The position numbers were made by a program, and so were the translations under genes. From Pantoea agglomerans (GTDB lineage Bacteria; Pseudomonadota; Gammaproteobacteria; Enterobacterales; Enterobacteriaceae): a DNA stretch of 64,000 bases. Below are positions 34,948 through 44,784 of this stretch, piece after piece (position 1 is the first letter of the stretch; each line of letters begins with the position of its first letter). The notes beneath the pieces were generated by a model. That model saw only the letters and a program-made list of their open reading frames with translations. It ran no database searches and was not told the origin of the DNA. Location of the stretch: positions 2,728,001 to 2,792,000 of the forward strand of contig NZ_CP083809.1 in assembly GCF_020149765.1 (NCBI RefSeq), written 5' to 3'.

Positions 34948-36660
34948 ATGAACCATCCAGCGTCTCATTCCGCTTTACTCGCCGATCTGCGCCGCCAGGT
35001 TGGCGCTTCCCACCTGCTGACCGACCCGGAGCAGACCGCACGCTACCGCAAAGGCTTTCGCTCCGGCGAAGGCGAGGCGCTGGCGGTAGTCTTCCCCGGC
35101 ACCCTGCTGGAGCTGTGGCGCGTGCTGCAAACGCTGGTTGCCGCCGACGCCATTATCCTGATGCAGGCGGCCAATACCGGCCTGACAGAGGGCTCTACCC
35201 CCAACGGCAGCGACTACGACCGGCCGGTGGTGATTATCAGCACGCGGCGGCTCGATAAGCTGCAGCTGATTGACGAAGGTAAGCAGGTGCTGGCGTTTCC
35301 TGGCAGTACCCTTTATCAGCTGGAGAAAACCCTGAAGCCGCTGAACCGCGAGCCCCATTCGGTGATCGGCTCCTCCTGCATCGGCGCCTCGGTGCTGGGC
35401 GGCGTCTGCAATAACTCCGGCGGCTCGCTGATTAAACGCGGCCCGGCCTACAGCGAAATGGCGCTGTTTGCCCAGGTGGATGAGCAGGGCAAGCTGAAGC
35501 TGGTAAACCATCTCGGCATCGATCTCGGCGCGACGCCGGAAGAGATACTGGGACGGCTGGACGACGAACGCTGGCGACCAGCGGATGTGCAGCACGACGG
35601 ACGCCACGCCTCCGATCCCGACTATGCCGACCGCGTGCGGCACGTTGACGCCGATACCCCGGCCCGCTTCAACGCCGATGCGCGTCGGCTGTTTGAGGCC
35701 TCCGGCTGTGCGGGCAAGCTGGCGGTGTTCGCGGTGCGGCTGGATACCTTCCCCTGCGAGCCGCAGCAGCAGGTGTTCTATATCGGCACCAACGATCCGG
35801 CGGTGCTAAGCGATATTCGCCGCCATATTCTCGCCCACTTCACCCATCTGCCGGTGGCGGGCGAATATATGCATCGCGATATTTACGACATTGCCGAAGT
35901 CTACGGCAAAGATACCTTTCTGATGATCGACAAGCTGGGCACCGACAAGATGCCGCTGTTTTTCACGCTGAAGGGGCGCGTCGACGCCTGGCTGGCGAAG
36001 CTGAGCTTCGTGAAGCCCCACTTTACCGATCGCCTGCTGCAGCGCATCAGCGCCCTGTTCCCGGCGCATCTGCCAAAGCGTATGAAGCAGTATCGCGATA
36101 AATATGCGCATCACCTGCTACTGAAGATGTCCGGCGCGGGCATCGAGGAGGCGCGCGACTATCTGAACGCGTTTTTCCGCGAAGGCGGCGGCGCGTTTTT
36201 CGAATGCGAAGGCAAAGAGGGGGCACACGCCTTTCTGCATCGTTATGCCGCGGCGGGCGCGGCGGTGCGCTATCACGCGGTACACGCCGACGAGGTGGAA
36301 GATATTCTTGCGCTCGATATCGCGCTGCGCCGCAACGATCGCGACTGGTTTGAAACCCTGCCACCGGAAATTACTCAGTCCCTGAGCCATCGCCTCTATT
36401 ACGGTCACTTCTTCTGCCACGTGTTTCATCAGGATTACATCGTGAAAAAAGGGGTGGATGCGCATGCGCTGAAGGAGCAGATGCTGGCGCTGCTGGAGGC
36501 GCGCGGCGCGGAGTATCCGGCGGAGCATAATGTCGGCCACCTCTATCGGGCAAAGCCGCAGCTGGCCGATTTCTATCGTCAGCTCGATCCCACCAACACC
36601 TTTAATCCGGGAATTGGCAAAACCAGCAAGCAGAAAGGCTGGGCGGTGAAGCAGCCCTGA
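34948..36660 (+). CDS. dld: Quinone-dependent D-lactate dehydrogenase Dld
   Basis: FAD-linked peripheral inner-membrane enzyme that oxidises D-lactate to pyruvate and reduces quinone. The PCMH-type FAD domain shows ILMQAANTGLTEGSTPNGSDYDR (near 62-84) and SVIGSSCIGASVLGGVCNNSGG (near 135-156). The membrane-binding domain is rich in basic residues (LPKRMKQYRDKYAHHLLLKM). 570 aa, start at 34948 with AAGGGAG seven bases upstream. Divergent from bglX. Confidence 0.95.
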   Translation: MNHPASHSALLADLRRQVGASHLLTDPEQTARYRKGFRSGEGEALAVVFPGTLLELWRVLQTLVAADAIILMQAANTGLTEGSTPNGSDYDRPVVIISTRRLDKLQLIDEGKQVLAFPGSTLYQLEKTLKPLNREPHSVIGSSCIGASVLGGVCNNSGGSLIKRGPAYSEMALFAQVDEQGKLKLVNHLGIDLGATPEEILGRLDDERWRPADVQHDGRHASDPDYADRVRHVDADTPARFNADARRLFEASGCAGKLAVFAVRLDTFPCEPQQQVFYIGTNDPAVLSDIRRHILAHFTHLPVAGEYMHRDIYDIAEVYGKDTFLMIDKLGTDKMPLFFTLKGRVDAWLAKLSFVKPHFTDRLLQRISALFPAHLPKRMKQYRDKYAHHLLLKMSGAGIEEARDYLNAFFREGGGAFFECEGKEGAHAFLHRYAAAGAAVRYHAVHADEVEDILALDIALRRNDRDWFETLPPEITQSLSHRLYYGHFFCHVFHQDYIVKKGVDAHALKEQMLALLEARGAEYPAEHNVGHLYRAKPQLADFYRQLDPTNTFNPGIGKTSKQKGWAVKQP

Positions 36661-36713
36661 AAACGGGGCGTTCTCTGACAGGGGGAGGTTTGCTGACGGC
36701 TCAGGGTGGGAAA

Positions 36714-36743
36714 CGCGGGTGACCATCGAATCTGTCACCCGCG
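36714..36743. terminator. Hairpin between convergent dld and MscS genes
   Basis: CGCGGGTGAC pairs perfectly with GTCACCCGCG around a 10-base loop, in the 100-base convergent gap. It lacks a T run but could serve both genes. Confidence 0.5.
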
Positions 36744-36761
36744 CAGGTGCCCCTTGCTGGC

Positions 36762-39200
36762 TTAAGGCTGCGGATCGGCCGCCTGCTCCGCCATCTGCTG
36801 GCGGCGCTCGATAATCATGGTCTGCGGCGTCGACAGCACAATGCCCTCTTTGCGCAGGCGCGTCAGAATATCGAACAGCAGGTCGCTTTTCGCGCCCGCA
36901 ATCTGGCGCTGGCTGGCGACGTTGCCGGTAACGCTCAGCACGATGCCCTGCGCCGTCAGATCTTTAAACGAGACCGACGGCTCCGGCGCCTCGAGAATAC
37001 GTTCGTTCTCGTTATAGACCTCCAGCAACAGCTCGCGCACCCGCACCGGATCGATATTGAGCGGGAAGGTCAGCGTAATGGTCACGACGCCCTGCGCGTT
37101 GCCCATGGTGGCGTTGCGCACGTTCTGCGAGATAAACTGCGAGTTCGGCACGATTACCGTCGACTTGTCGCCCAGCTGGATCTCGGTGGCGCGCACGTTG
37201 ATGCGGCGGATATCGCCCTCGATGCCGCTGATGGTCACCAGATCGCCAACCTTAACCGGTCGCTCGGTCAGCAGGATCAGGCCGGAGATAAAGTTCTTCA
37301 CAATCTCCTGCAAGCCAAAACCGATACCGACCGACAGCGCGCTGACGATCCACGCCAGCTTGTTCCACTGCAGACCCATAATCGACAGCGTCAGCAGGAT
37401 CACCAGCACGTAGCCAATATTGCTGAACAGCGTGATCAGCGACACGCGCATGCCGGCGTCCATGGTGGTCTTCGGCAGGAAATCGCTGTCGAGCCAGCGG
37501 CGCACGCTGCGCAGCACATAGATGCCCACCACCAGACAGATAATGGCGTTGACCATGTGCGCCGGCACGATGTTCAGCGACTCCAGTCCTTTGCCGCCCC
37601 AGAACTCAATCGCCTTTTGCAGCAGCTCGATCGGCGTTGAGGACGCGAAGGTGCCGTTAAGCAGCGCCAGCGCGACAAAGCCAATCAGCAGGGTTTTGCC
37701 CAGCGCGGCCAGCAGCGTTGCCGCCTGCTGCAGATGGCGTTCGTCGATATTCAGCGAGGTTTGCAGTCGTCGGCCGGTAAGGCTGTTGACGGAAAAGAGG
37801 CTTTCGCAGCCGTCGTTAACCAGGTGGCTAAGGAAGTAGAAGGAGCCGAACAGAATGCCGCACCACACCACCTCGTAACTCAGGAAGCGCGCCAGGGTGA
37901 CGTAGCCGATAATCAGCGACAGCAGAATGGCGACCGCCGTCAGCGTCAGCGCCATCTGAATCAGCCCCACCAGCGTCGAGCGCACTTCCGGCGCATTACC
38001 CTCTTGCACCATGCGGCGGCGCACGCGGTTGGTGCGCATGCTGATCGCCAGCGCGGTGCTGCCGATCAGCAGCGCCGTCAGGCCGTTGGCAAAAATGGTG
38101 GTGTTGAGGCTGGTGCCAACGGTGTAGTTAAAGTTCTCTACCGTCTGGAAAATAAACACCAGCGCGGCGGTAATCGGCGGGAACGGCTTCAGCGCCATCG
38201 CCACGTCGTTAGAGATAGCGGGCAGACGCCAGCTCGGCCGACGCGTAGAGAGAAAGGCGCGTCCCAAGCCGGCGATCAGGCCGCAGAAGACGCTGAGCTT
38301 CACCAGACTGACAACGAAGTCCTGCACGTCGCCGGAGACCTCATCGCGGCGCGCGAACGCCAGCGCGGTGAAGTTAAAGGTCAGCACCACCGCCGCCAGC
38401 GTGGTCAGGGCAATCGCCGCGGCGAGAAAGCTGCGGCGCAGCCGCCCTTCCGGCATTTTGTGAATGCTGATCCAGGCGAGAAACTCTTCGCTGTAGCGAC
38501 GTCCCAGCGTCATTACCAGTATTGCCGCCAGCAGCCAGGCGATGGTGCCGAAGCGGTAGCCTGGCTCCCACGACAGCGCGGCGGTATCCTGTAAATCCTG
38601 CAGGAAGCCGTCGATCTTCTCGTTGTCCAGATCCTGCTTCACAAACAGCGGCGCCCAGAAGCGCGGGCCGAGAATACTGCCGGAGTTGAGCGCCAGCTGG
38701 GTTTTCATCAGATCGCGGCGCAGGTTGGTGATCTGCGACGAGAGCATCAGGGCGCTGTTTTTAATCCCGTCCGCCTGCTTGATCTGATCGTCCAGCTTGC
38801 TCTTTTGCGACTCCAGCGAGCTGCGCTTGCGGGTCACTTCCGGCGTCTCTTTGACGCCGCTGTCCGCTTTGGGCGCGGGGCCGAGCACCGCCAGCTGGGC
38901 GTCAAGCTGCTGACGCTGCGGCTGCAGCGCCTGCGCGAGCGTATCGGCATTGCCCGACAGCTCCAGCGCCAGCTCGTTAAGCTGCGTCAGCTGGTTTTCA
39001 TTGGTCTGTCCCGACACCTGACCTTTAATCTTGTCGAGGACCTTCTGCATTTTCGGCAGTTCAACCGCCGCGTTCACTTTGGGCGCGGCGTCGGTTTGCT
39101 GTGCGGCATCGGCCACATCGTCGTCTGCCATGCTCCAGGCGGGGAACAGCGCCGCCGTCAGCAGCATCAAAAGCGGTAAAAAGAGGCGTAACGTAAACAT
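36762..39200 (-). CDS. Mechanosensitive channel, MscS family with DUF3772 domain
   Basis: A large MscS-type channel, 812 aa. It has a signal peptide (to about residue 25), a periplasmic coiled-coil-rich region, and a DUF3772 domain (about 130-190, KIDGFLQDLQD). Roughly ten transmembrane helices precede the MscS core: pore helix SALSVGIGFGLQEIVKNFISGLILL (near 640-665), then PVKVGDLVTISGIEGDIRRI in the beta domain. Gating by osmotic downshock is the family role. The gene sits between dld and pbpG, where E. coli has none. Confidence 0.88.
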   Translation of the reverse strand: MFTLRLFLPLLMLLTAALFPAWSMADDDVADAAQQTDAAPKVNAAVELPKMQKVLDKIKGQVSGQTNENQLTQLNELALELSGNADTLAQALQPQRQQLDAQLAVLGPAPKADSGVKETPEVTRKRSSLESQKSKLDDQIKQADGIKNSALMLSSQITNLRRDLMKTQLALNSGSILGPRFWAPLFVKQDLDNEKIDGFLQDLQDTAALSWEPGYRFGTIAWLLAAILVMTLGRRYSEEFLAWISIHKMPEGRLRRSFLAAAIALTTLAAVVLTFNFTALAFARRDEVSGDVQDFVVSLVKLSVFCGLIAGLGRAFLSTRRPSWRLPAISNDVAMALKPFPPITAALVFIFQTVENFNYTVGTSLNTTIFANGLTALLIGSTALAISMRTNRVRRRMVQEGNAPEVRSTLVGLIQMALTLTAVAILLSLIIGYVTLARFLSYEVVWCGILFGSFYFLSHLVNDGCESLFSVNSLTGRRLQTSLNIDERHLQQAATLLAALGKTLLIGFVALALLNGTFASSTPIELLQKAIEFWGGKGLESLNIVPAHMVNAIICLVVGIYVLRSVRRWLDSDFLPKTTMDAGMRVSLITLFSNIGYVLVILLTLSIMGLQWNKLAWIVSALSVGIGFGLQEIVKNFISGLILLTERPVKVGDLVTISGIEGDIRRINVRATEIQLGDKSTVIVPNSQFISQNVRNATMGNAQGVVTITLTFPLNIDPVRVRELLLEVYNENERILEAPEPSVSFKDLTAQGIVLSVTGNVASQRQIAGAKSDLLFDILTRLRKEGIVLSTPQTMIIERRQQMAEQAADPQP

Positions 39201-39313
39201 TATAGAGGTTCCAGCACAAATTCAGGCGAACGACCATCGCATTGGCGCGTAGTTTAGGGCCAGGCGCATCGGGAAACTATAGGAATGCTGGCCGTTCTCG
39301 TCGAACAGGTTGC

Positions 39314-39335
39314 GGCGTCCGCGCGGGCGGACGCC
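39314..39335 (-). terminator. Hairpin after pbpG
   Basis: GGCGTCCGC/GCGGACGCC, a perfect 9-bp stem with a 4-base loop, 10-31 bases beyond the pbpG stop. No T run follows. Confidence 0.45.
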
Positions 39336-39344
39336 GGTAAAGGG

Positions 39345-40292
39345 TTATTCCACTACCGCCGCGCCGTGAACGTTGTTCACCACCAGCCCCGCCTTCTGCT
39401 TTTTATAGGCCAGTGCCGCCGCCGGGACCGGCGCCGCCTTGCCGGTTTCCAGCCAGTCGCGCAGACGGTTGGCGTCAGCGAAGTGGGTATATTTGCCGAA
39501 GGCATCCAGCACCACCAGCGCCACCGGCCGGTTATTGATCATGGTGCGCATCGCCAGGCAGTGGCCCGCTTCGTCGGTATAGCCGGTTTTGGTGAGCTGA
39601 ATGCGCCAGTCGTTTTTGTAGACCAGATGGTTGGTGTTGCGAAACGGCAGCGCGTAGCTCGGATGGGTGAAGACCGCGGTCTGTTCTTTCGTGGTGCTCA
39701 GCTCGCCCAGCAGCGGATAGTTGCGCGTCGCGCGCAGCAGTTTAACCAGATCTTCCGCGCTGGAGACGTTTTGAGTCGACAGGCCGGTCGGCTCAACGTA
39801 GCGCGTATGGGTCATGCCCAGCGCGCGCGCTTTGGCGTTCATGGCGCGGATAAAGGCGTCGTAGCCGCCGGGATAGTGATGCGCCAGGCTGGCCGCGGCG
39901 CGGTTCTCCGATGACATCAGCGCCAGCAGCATCATATTGCGGCGGCTGATTTCGCTGTTGAGCTTGACGCGGGAAAAGACGCCGCGCATCTCCGGCGTGT
40001 GGCTGATATCCACCGAAATTCGCTCATCAAGGGGCTGCTTCGCATCCAGCGCCACCATCACCGTCATCAGCTTGGTGATAGAGGCGATAGGACGTACGCG
40101 ATTAGGATGGCTGGAGAAGAGCACTTTCCCGGTGTTGAGATCGACGATCATCGCGCTGCCCGAGGCGATTTGCGGTTCGCCGACCGGGGCAAGCTGAGAA
40201 AGTGAGGTAGCCGCCTGCGCGGGCGCGATAGCCGCCTGGCCGCCGAACAGCAGCGCCAGCGAAAGCAGTGAATAGCGAATGGTTACAGGCAT
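39345..40292 (-). CDS. pbpG: D-alanyl-D-alanine endopeptidase PbpG (PBP7)
   Basis: Low-molecular-weight penicillin-binding protein that cuts peptide cross-links in murein. Signal peptide (residues 1-27), serine S71 in SITK, SSEN as the SxN motif (near 129-131), and KTGYTDEAG as the KTG motif. 315 aa, near the E. coli length of about 310. It lies between the DUF3772 channel and yohC; in E. coli its neighbours are dld and yohC. Confidence 0.94.
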   Translation of the reverse strand: MPVTIRYSLLSLALLFGGQAAIAPAQAATSLSQLAPVGEPQIASGSAMIVDLNTGKVLFSSHPNRVRPIASITKLMTVMVALDAKQPLDERISVDISHTPEMRGVFSRVKLNSEISRRNMMLLALMSSENRAAASLAHHYPGGYDAFIRAMNAKARALGMTHTRYVEPTGLSTQNVSSAEDLVKLLRATRNYPLLGELSTTKEQTAVFTHPSYALPFRNTNHLVYKNDWRIQLTKTGYTDEAGHCLAMRTMINNRPVALVVLDAFGKYTHFADANRLRDWLETGKAAPVPAAALAYKKQKAGLVVNNVHGAAVVE

Positions 40293-40429
40293 CTTATAAA
40301 AAGACCGATTAGGATAGTACGCCGTGTTTTACACAGGCCGCCCGCCGCAGAGCCGACTACGCGGAGGCTGGCAGCAGCATAATACGCGGAAGCGTAAGAA
40401 ATTTCCTGGCGAGAATGTTTCCGGGCGTT

Positions 40430-40464
40430 AAAAAAAACGTCCTGGACATCGCTGTCACAGGACG
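40430..40464 (-). terminator. Rho-independent terminator of yohC
   Basis: On the minus strand CGTCCTG...CAGGACG, with an inner GACA/TGTC pairing, is followed by eight T. It lies about 50 bases beyond the yohC stop and upstream of pbpG. Confidence 0.8.
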
Positions 40465-40514
40465 CTTTGCACGGCGGCGCACCTTATCCGCCGTCGGTAC
40501 GGCTGGCCAGCGGG

Positions 40515-41102
40515 TCAGAACAGCCGCGGCCCGTAGCCCCACAGCACCACGGTCAGCGCCAGCAGCACTTCGAACACCAGCACGCCTATCGCCAGCGTCG
40601 AGCCGGAAAAGCGCAGGCTCTCGTCACGGTCGATATTCAGGAACAGCGGAATGCCGATATAGAGCAGGTAGCCGGTATAGACCAGCGCCAGCGCGCCCGC
40701 CAGCACGCAGAGCCAGACCAGCGGATAGAGCGCCACAATGCCGCTCAGAAACAGCGGCGTGGCGACATAGCCGGCGAACACCGTACAGCGCTGGACGCTG
40801 GGCCGCTGCGGGTAGTCGCGCGCCATCCAGTGAATGACGCGGCCCATCACCGCCACGCCGCCTAAGATAATCAGATAAAAGAGCACGCCGAGCGCAATGC
40901 CGGTTAACAGATTGAGCTGGACAAACTGACCGTCGCCCAGATTCCACCCCAGCTGCGTCGTGCCGATAAAGGCGCAGATCACCGGGATCGCCGCCATCAG
41001 CAGAACGTGGTGGGTGTAATGGTGCGAAACGCTTTCATTCTCTTGCTTGATATCGCGCATTTCCCGATCGGGATGCGCCATAAGACCCCAGACATGATTC
41101 AT
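40515..41102 (-). CDS. yohC: Yip1 family inner membrane protein YohC
   Basis: A 195-residue polytopic protein of the Yip1/DUF1282 family, the same length as E. coli YohC. It has a hydrophilic N-terminus (HPDREMRDIKQENESVSHHYTHH) and five membrane helices. The start at 41102 has GAGGTGAT spaced correctly, while an upstream ATG at 41168 lacks one. The function is not known. Divergent from yohD. Confidence 0.92.
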   Translation of the reverse strand: MNHVWGLMAHPDREMRDIKQENESVSHHYTHHVLLMAAIPVICAFIGTTQLGWNLGDGQFVQLNLLTGIALGVLFYLIILGGVAVMGRVIHWMARDYPQRPSVQRCTVFAGYVATPLFLSGIVALYPLVWLCVLAGALALVYTGYLLYIGIPLFLNIDRDESLRFSGSTLAIGVLVFEVLLALTVVLWGYGPRLF

Positions 41103-41311
41103 ATCATCACCTCGCAGATGCGACAGGCCGCCCCGAATCCACGTCGCCGATCCCTCAGGCAGCATCACCTCAAGTATAAACGGCGTTGCTGCTTTTGTAG
41201 CCAGCGCGGCGGCAATCGGTAAAAAATAGTTACCGGCAGAGCCGCCTGCCTGAAGGATTTGCCGAAGCGGTATAGAATGTAGAGATGGCTGACTGAACAG
41301 GGAGTTTACTT

Positions 41312-41887
41312 TTGCATTTCGATATCAACGGATTAATCACGCAATATGGCTATCTGGCGCTGCTGATCGGCTGTATCGCCGAAGGAGAAACCTTTACGCT
41401 GCTGGGCGGCGTGGCGGCCCATGAAGGACTGCTGAACTTTGCTGGCGTGGTGCTGGCGGCGATGGCCGGCGGCGTGATCGGCGATGAGTTGCTCTACTGG
41501 ATCGGCCGTCGCTACGGCACGAAAATTCTGCGCAAGCTGAAGAAACATCAGGATAAGGTGGGCAAGGCTAATCGGCTAATCCAGCGTCATCCCAGCCTGT
41601 TTGTGATCGGCGTGCGCTTTATGTACGGCTTTCGCATTATCGGCCCGATTATTATCGGCGCCAGCCACCTGAAGCCGCTGAAGTTCCTGCTGCTGAATAT
41701 TATCGGCGCGGCAATCTGGGCGACAATTTTTGTCGCCCTGGGGTACTTCGCCGGCGGTATTATCGCCCCCTGGCTGCACAAACTCGACCAGCACCTGAAG
41801 CATATTCTCTGGCTGGTCGCCGCGGTGCTCTTCGCCTTCGCGCTGCGCTGGGTGATCCGTCGCTGGAACACCCGCCGCGCCGGTTAG
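41312..41887 (+). CDS. yohD: DedA family membrane protein YohD
   Basis: DedA/VTT-domain protein, 191 aa, probably involved in lipid flipping or membrane homeostasis. Conserved GGVAAHEGLLNF, the R-rich RFMYGFRIIGPIIIGAS (about residues 97-113) and a re-entrant helix near the C-terminus are visible. The start codon is TTG at 41312, with AGGGAG seven bases upstream. The last four bases overlap convergent yohF. Confidence 0.92.
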   Translation: MHFDINGLITQYGYLALLIGCIAEGETFTLLGGVAAHEGLLNFAGVVLAAMAGGVIGDELLYWIGRRYGTKILRKLKKHQDKVGKANRLIQRHPSLFVIGVRFMYGFRIIGPIIIGASHLKPLKFLLLNIIGAAIWATIFVALGYFAGGIIAPWLHKLDQHLKHILWLVAAVLFAFALRWVIRRWNTRRAG

Positions 41888-42666
41888 ATATCTTTCCCGC
41901 CGTAGAACTGCGGATTGGCCAGCATAAAACCGCCATCGACGACAAAGGATTGTCCGGTGGTGTAGCTGGCCCACTCTGAGCAGAGCCAGGCCACCAGGCT
42001 GGCAATCTCCCGCACGTCGCCCGGCCGTCCAATGGGAATCTCCGGCGTCTTAATCTTCTGCGCGTCGCCGTCGCCCATATTGTTCATCGGCGTGGCGATC
42101 GCGCCGGGTGCCACCGAGTTCACCAGAATATTATGGTTGATCAGGCTGATGGCCATCGACTTGGTCAGGCCGCCCATGGCGTGCTTCGCCGCCGTATAGG
42201 CGACGGCGTCGGGCAGCGGCGTATGCTCATGCACCGAGGTGATGTTGATAATCCGTCCGCCATCGCCCTGCTCCACCATTTTGCGCGCGGCGATCTGCCC
42301 GCAGACAAAGGCGCCATCAACGTCGACGCTAAAGACCTTACGCCACTCCTCAAACGGCGTGTCGAGGAATGGCGACTTAGCGTTGGCGCCCGCGTTGTTG
42401 ACCAGCGCGTCGATGCGGCCCAGCTTGTCGATCAGCGCCGAGAGCGAGCGGCCGCCCTCCTGGGGATCGGCGAGATCGAGATGAATGATTTCCGCGCGGC
42501 GGCCTTTGTCGCGCACCAGCCGCGCCGTCTCCTGCGCGCCCTCTTCATCGGAACGCCAGGTGATGCCGAGATCGTAGCCCTGCTCCGCCAGCATCAGCGC
42601 GCTGGCGCGGCCGATGCCGGAATCAGATGCGGTAACGACGGCGACTTTGTTCTGTGGTGTGGTCAT
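41884..42666 (-). CDS. yohF: Short-chain dehydrogenase YohF
   Basis: NAD(P)-dependent SDR oxidoreductase (260 aa). TASDSGIGRAS is the nucleotide-binding TGxxxGIG-like loop (about residues 12-22), NNAGA the structural motif, and YTAAKHA the catalytic YxxxK (near 165-169). IINITSVHEHTPLPDA and VDGGFMLANPQF match E. coli YohF closely. GAGGAGG precedes the ATG at 42666. The physiological substrate is not known. Confidence 0.92.
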   Translation of the reverse strand: MTTPQNKVAVVTASDSGIGRASALMLAEQGYDLGITWRSDEEGAQETARLVRDKGRRAEIIHLDLADPQEGGRSLSALIDKLGRIDALVNNAGANAKSPFLDTPFEEWRKVFSVDVDGAFVCGQIAARKMVEQGDGGRIINITSVHEHTPLPDAVAYTAAKHAMGGLTKSMAISLINHNILVNSVAPGAIATPMNNMGDGDAQKIKTPEIPIGRPGDVREIASLVAWLCSEWASYTTGQSFVVDGGFMLANPQFYGGKDI

Positions 42667-42784
42667 GATTGCCTCCTCAGGATATCGGGTAAGCTGAAGT
42701 ATAGAAGCAATCCCGGTATGTCCAGCGGCGGCCGCTTTTGCCGGTTTGGCTATAGTTAACAGATTGCCCGCTATGGAGATAAGG

Positions 42785-44599
42785 ATGAGCACGATAAAAC
42801 GCCCGATCGAAGATCACGGCATTATTGGCGATCTGCGCACCTGCGCGCTGGTGGCCAACGACGGCACCATTGACTATCTCTGCTGGCCGGCGCTCGACAG
42901 CCCCTCGGTGTTCGCTGCCCTGCTCGACAGCGACGACGCCGGGCTTTTTTCGCTGGCGCCGGAGTGGGAAAACGTGCGTCGCCAGCAGCTCTACCTGCCG
43001 GATACCAATATTCTGCAGACGCGCTGGCTGGGTGCAGAGGGGGTCGCGGAGATCACCGACTATATGCCGATCTGCGACGACGAAAAAAAGCAGCCGCGCC
43101 TGGTGCGCCGGATCAAAATGGTGCGCGGCAGCGCCTGGTTCAGGATGCGCTGCGCGCCGCGTCACGACTACGCGCGCGCCGAAACCCGCGCGCAGGCCGC
43201 CGGCGACTGCATCGATTTTTACGCGGAGAACCAGCCGACGCTGCGGCTCGCCGCCACCGTGCCGCTGACCTGCGAAGCGGACGCCGCCACCGCGCATTTT
43301 GAACTGAAGTCAGGGGAGCACGTCGAGTTTGAATTTGGCAATCAGGAGGACGCGCGCATCGGCGCCGTCGCCACGGAAACCTGCTTCGAGGAGACCATTA
43401 ACTACTGGCGACGCTGGAGCAGAAAAAGCACCTACAGCGGACGCTGGCAGGAGATGGTGCAGCGCTCGGCGCTGGCGCTGAAGCTGCTGACCTCCAGCCA
43501 GCACGGCTCTATCGCTGCCGCCGCCACCTTTGGCCTGCCGGAAGAGCTGGGCGGCGAGCGCAACTGGGACTATCGTGCCTCCTGGATACGGGACGCCTCA
43601 TTCAGCATGTATGCGCTGATGCGCCTCGGCTACGTCGACGAAGCGAAACACTTTACCCGCTGGGTCGGCCGCTGCGTCGAGAACAGCCACCACGACGAGA
43701 TGCGCCTGCAGGTGATGTATCGCCTCGACAGCGGCGTTGAGCTGCATGAGATAGAGCTGCTTAATCTCTCTGGCTACGCCAACTCGCGCCCGGTGCGCAT
43801 CGGTAATGACGCCTGGCAGCAGACGCAGCTCGATATCTACGGCGAGCTGATGGACGCGGTCTATCTGTCGAACAAGTATGGCGAGGCGATCTCCGAACGC
43901 GGCTGGCAACACGTGGCGCAGATGATCGATATGGTATGCGAAAGCTGGAACCAGCCCGATGCCGGTATCTGGGAGATGCGCGGCGAGCCCGAGCACTTTC
44001 TTCATTCGCGCCTGATGTGCTGGGTGGCGCTGGATCGCGCGCTGCGCCTCGGTATGAAGCGGTCGCTGCCGATGCCCTACGCCCGCTGGGACAGCGCGCG
44101 CAGCGAGATCCGCGCCGATATCTGGCAAAACTTCTGGAACACCGAGCGCGGCCATTTCGTCTCGACCCGCCACGGCGATCATCTTGACGCCTCGATGCTG
44201 CTGATGCCGCTGGTGCGCTTCGTCGGCGCAACCGACCCCGAGTGGCTGTCGACGCTTGACGCCATCAAGCGCGAGCTGGTGAGCGACGGCATGGTGCGCC
44301 GCTATAACATCGACGAGACGCCCGCCGACGGCCTGAGCGGCTCGGAAGGCTCTTTTGGCGCCTGTTCGTTCTGGTACGTGGAGTGTCTGGCGCGCGCCGG
44401 GCGCATCCACGAGGCGCACTTTGAGTTTGAGAAGCTGCTGAGCTACGCCAATCCGCTGGGGCTGTACGCCGAGGAGTTCGACAATCACGGCCGTGCGCTG
44501 GGCAATATGCCGCAGGCGCTGACCCATCTGGCCCTGATCAGCGCCGCCTTTTTTCTCAACCGCAAGCTGAGCGGCGAAGTGACCTTATGGCAGCCCTGA
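42785..44599 (+). CDS. Glycoside hydrolase family 15 protein (glucoamylase/trehalase-type)
   Basis: A 604-residue soluble enzyme with an N-terminal beta-sandwich (IEDHGIIGDLRTCALVANDGTIDYLCWP, about residues 8-35) and a C-terminal (alpha/alpha)6 barrel. Catalytic-region motifs are ERNWDYRASWIRDASF (about 258-273) and GLSGSEGSFGACSFWYVE near 515-535. It lacks a signal peptide, so it acts in the cytoplasm. Bacterial members can be trehalases or glucoamylases; the substrate is not fixed. GGAG precedes the ATG. No trehalose gene is adjacent. Confidence 0.9.
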   Translation: MSTIKRPIEDHGIIGDLRTCALVANDGTIDYLCWPALDSPSVFAALLDSDDAGLFSLAPEWENVRRQQLYLPDTNILQTRWLGAEGVAEITDYMPICDDEKKQPRLVRRIKMVRGSAWFRMRCAPRHDYARAETRAQAAGDCIDFYAENQPTLRLAATVPLTCEADAATAHFELKSGEHVEFEFGNQEDARIGAVATETCFEETINYWRRWSRKSTYSGRWQEMVQRSALALKLLTSSQHGSIAAAATFGLPEELGGERNWDYRASWIRDASFSMYALMRLGYVDEAKHFTRWVGRCVENSHHDEMRLQVMYRLDSGVELHEIELLNLSGYANSRPVRIGNDAWQQTQLDIYGELMDAVYLSNKYGEAISERGWQHVAQMIDMVCESWNQPDAGIWEMRGEPEHFLHSRLMCWVALDRALRLGMKRSLPMPYARWDSARSEIRADIWQNFWNTERGHFVSTRHGDHLDASMLLMPLVRFVGATDPEWLSTLDAIKRELVSDGMVRRYNIDETPADGLSGSEGSFGACSFWYVECLARAGRIHEAHFEFEKLLSYANPLGLYAEEFDNHGRALGNMPQALTHLALISAAFFLNRKLSGEVTLWQP

Positions 44600-44677
44600 G
44601 CGGCTTCGTTATTGCGGCAGGGAGGCCCGATAACACAGTCGGTTACCTAAAGTCTGCGATGGCTGCTAAAATCCTGA

Positions 44678-44707
44678 TTCACAACATCGAAACAATGCCC
44701 ATATAAT
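44678..44707 (+). promoter_or_regulatory. Sigma-70 type promoter of ldtB
   Basis: TTCACA (44678-44683) and TATAAT (44702-44707) are separated by 18 bases, giving a leader of about 70 bases before the ldtB ATG. The -10 is a consensus hexamer. Confidence 0.65.
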
Positions 44708-44784
44708 GTGCAGCCGGCCACGCTGACCGGTACGGGTTCGATAAACTGACAAGCCTGCTAACAGGCCATAACGACTTGTAAAAT

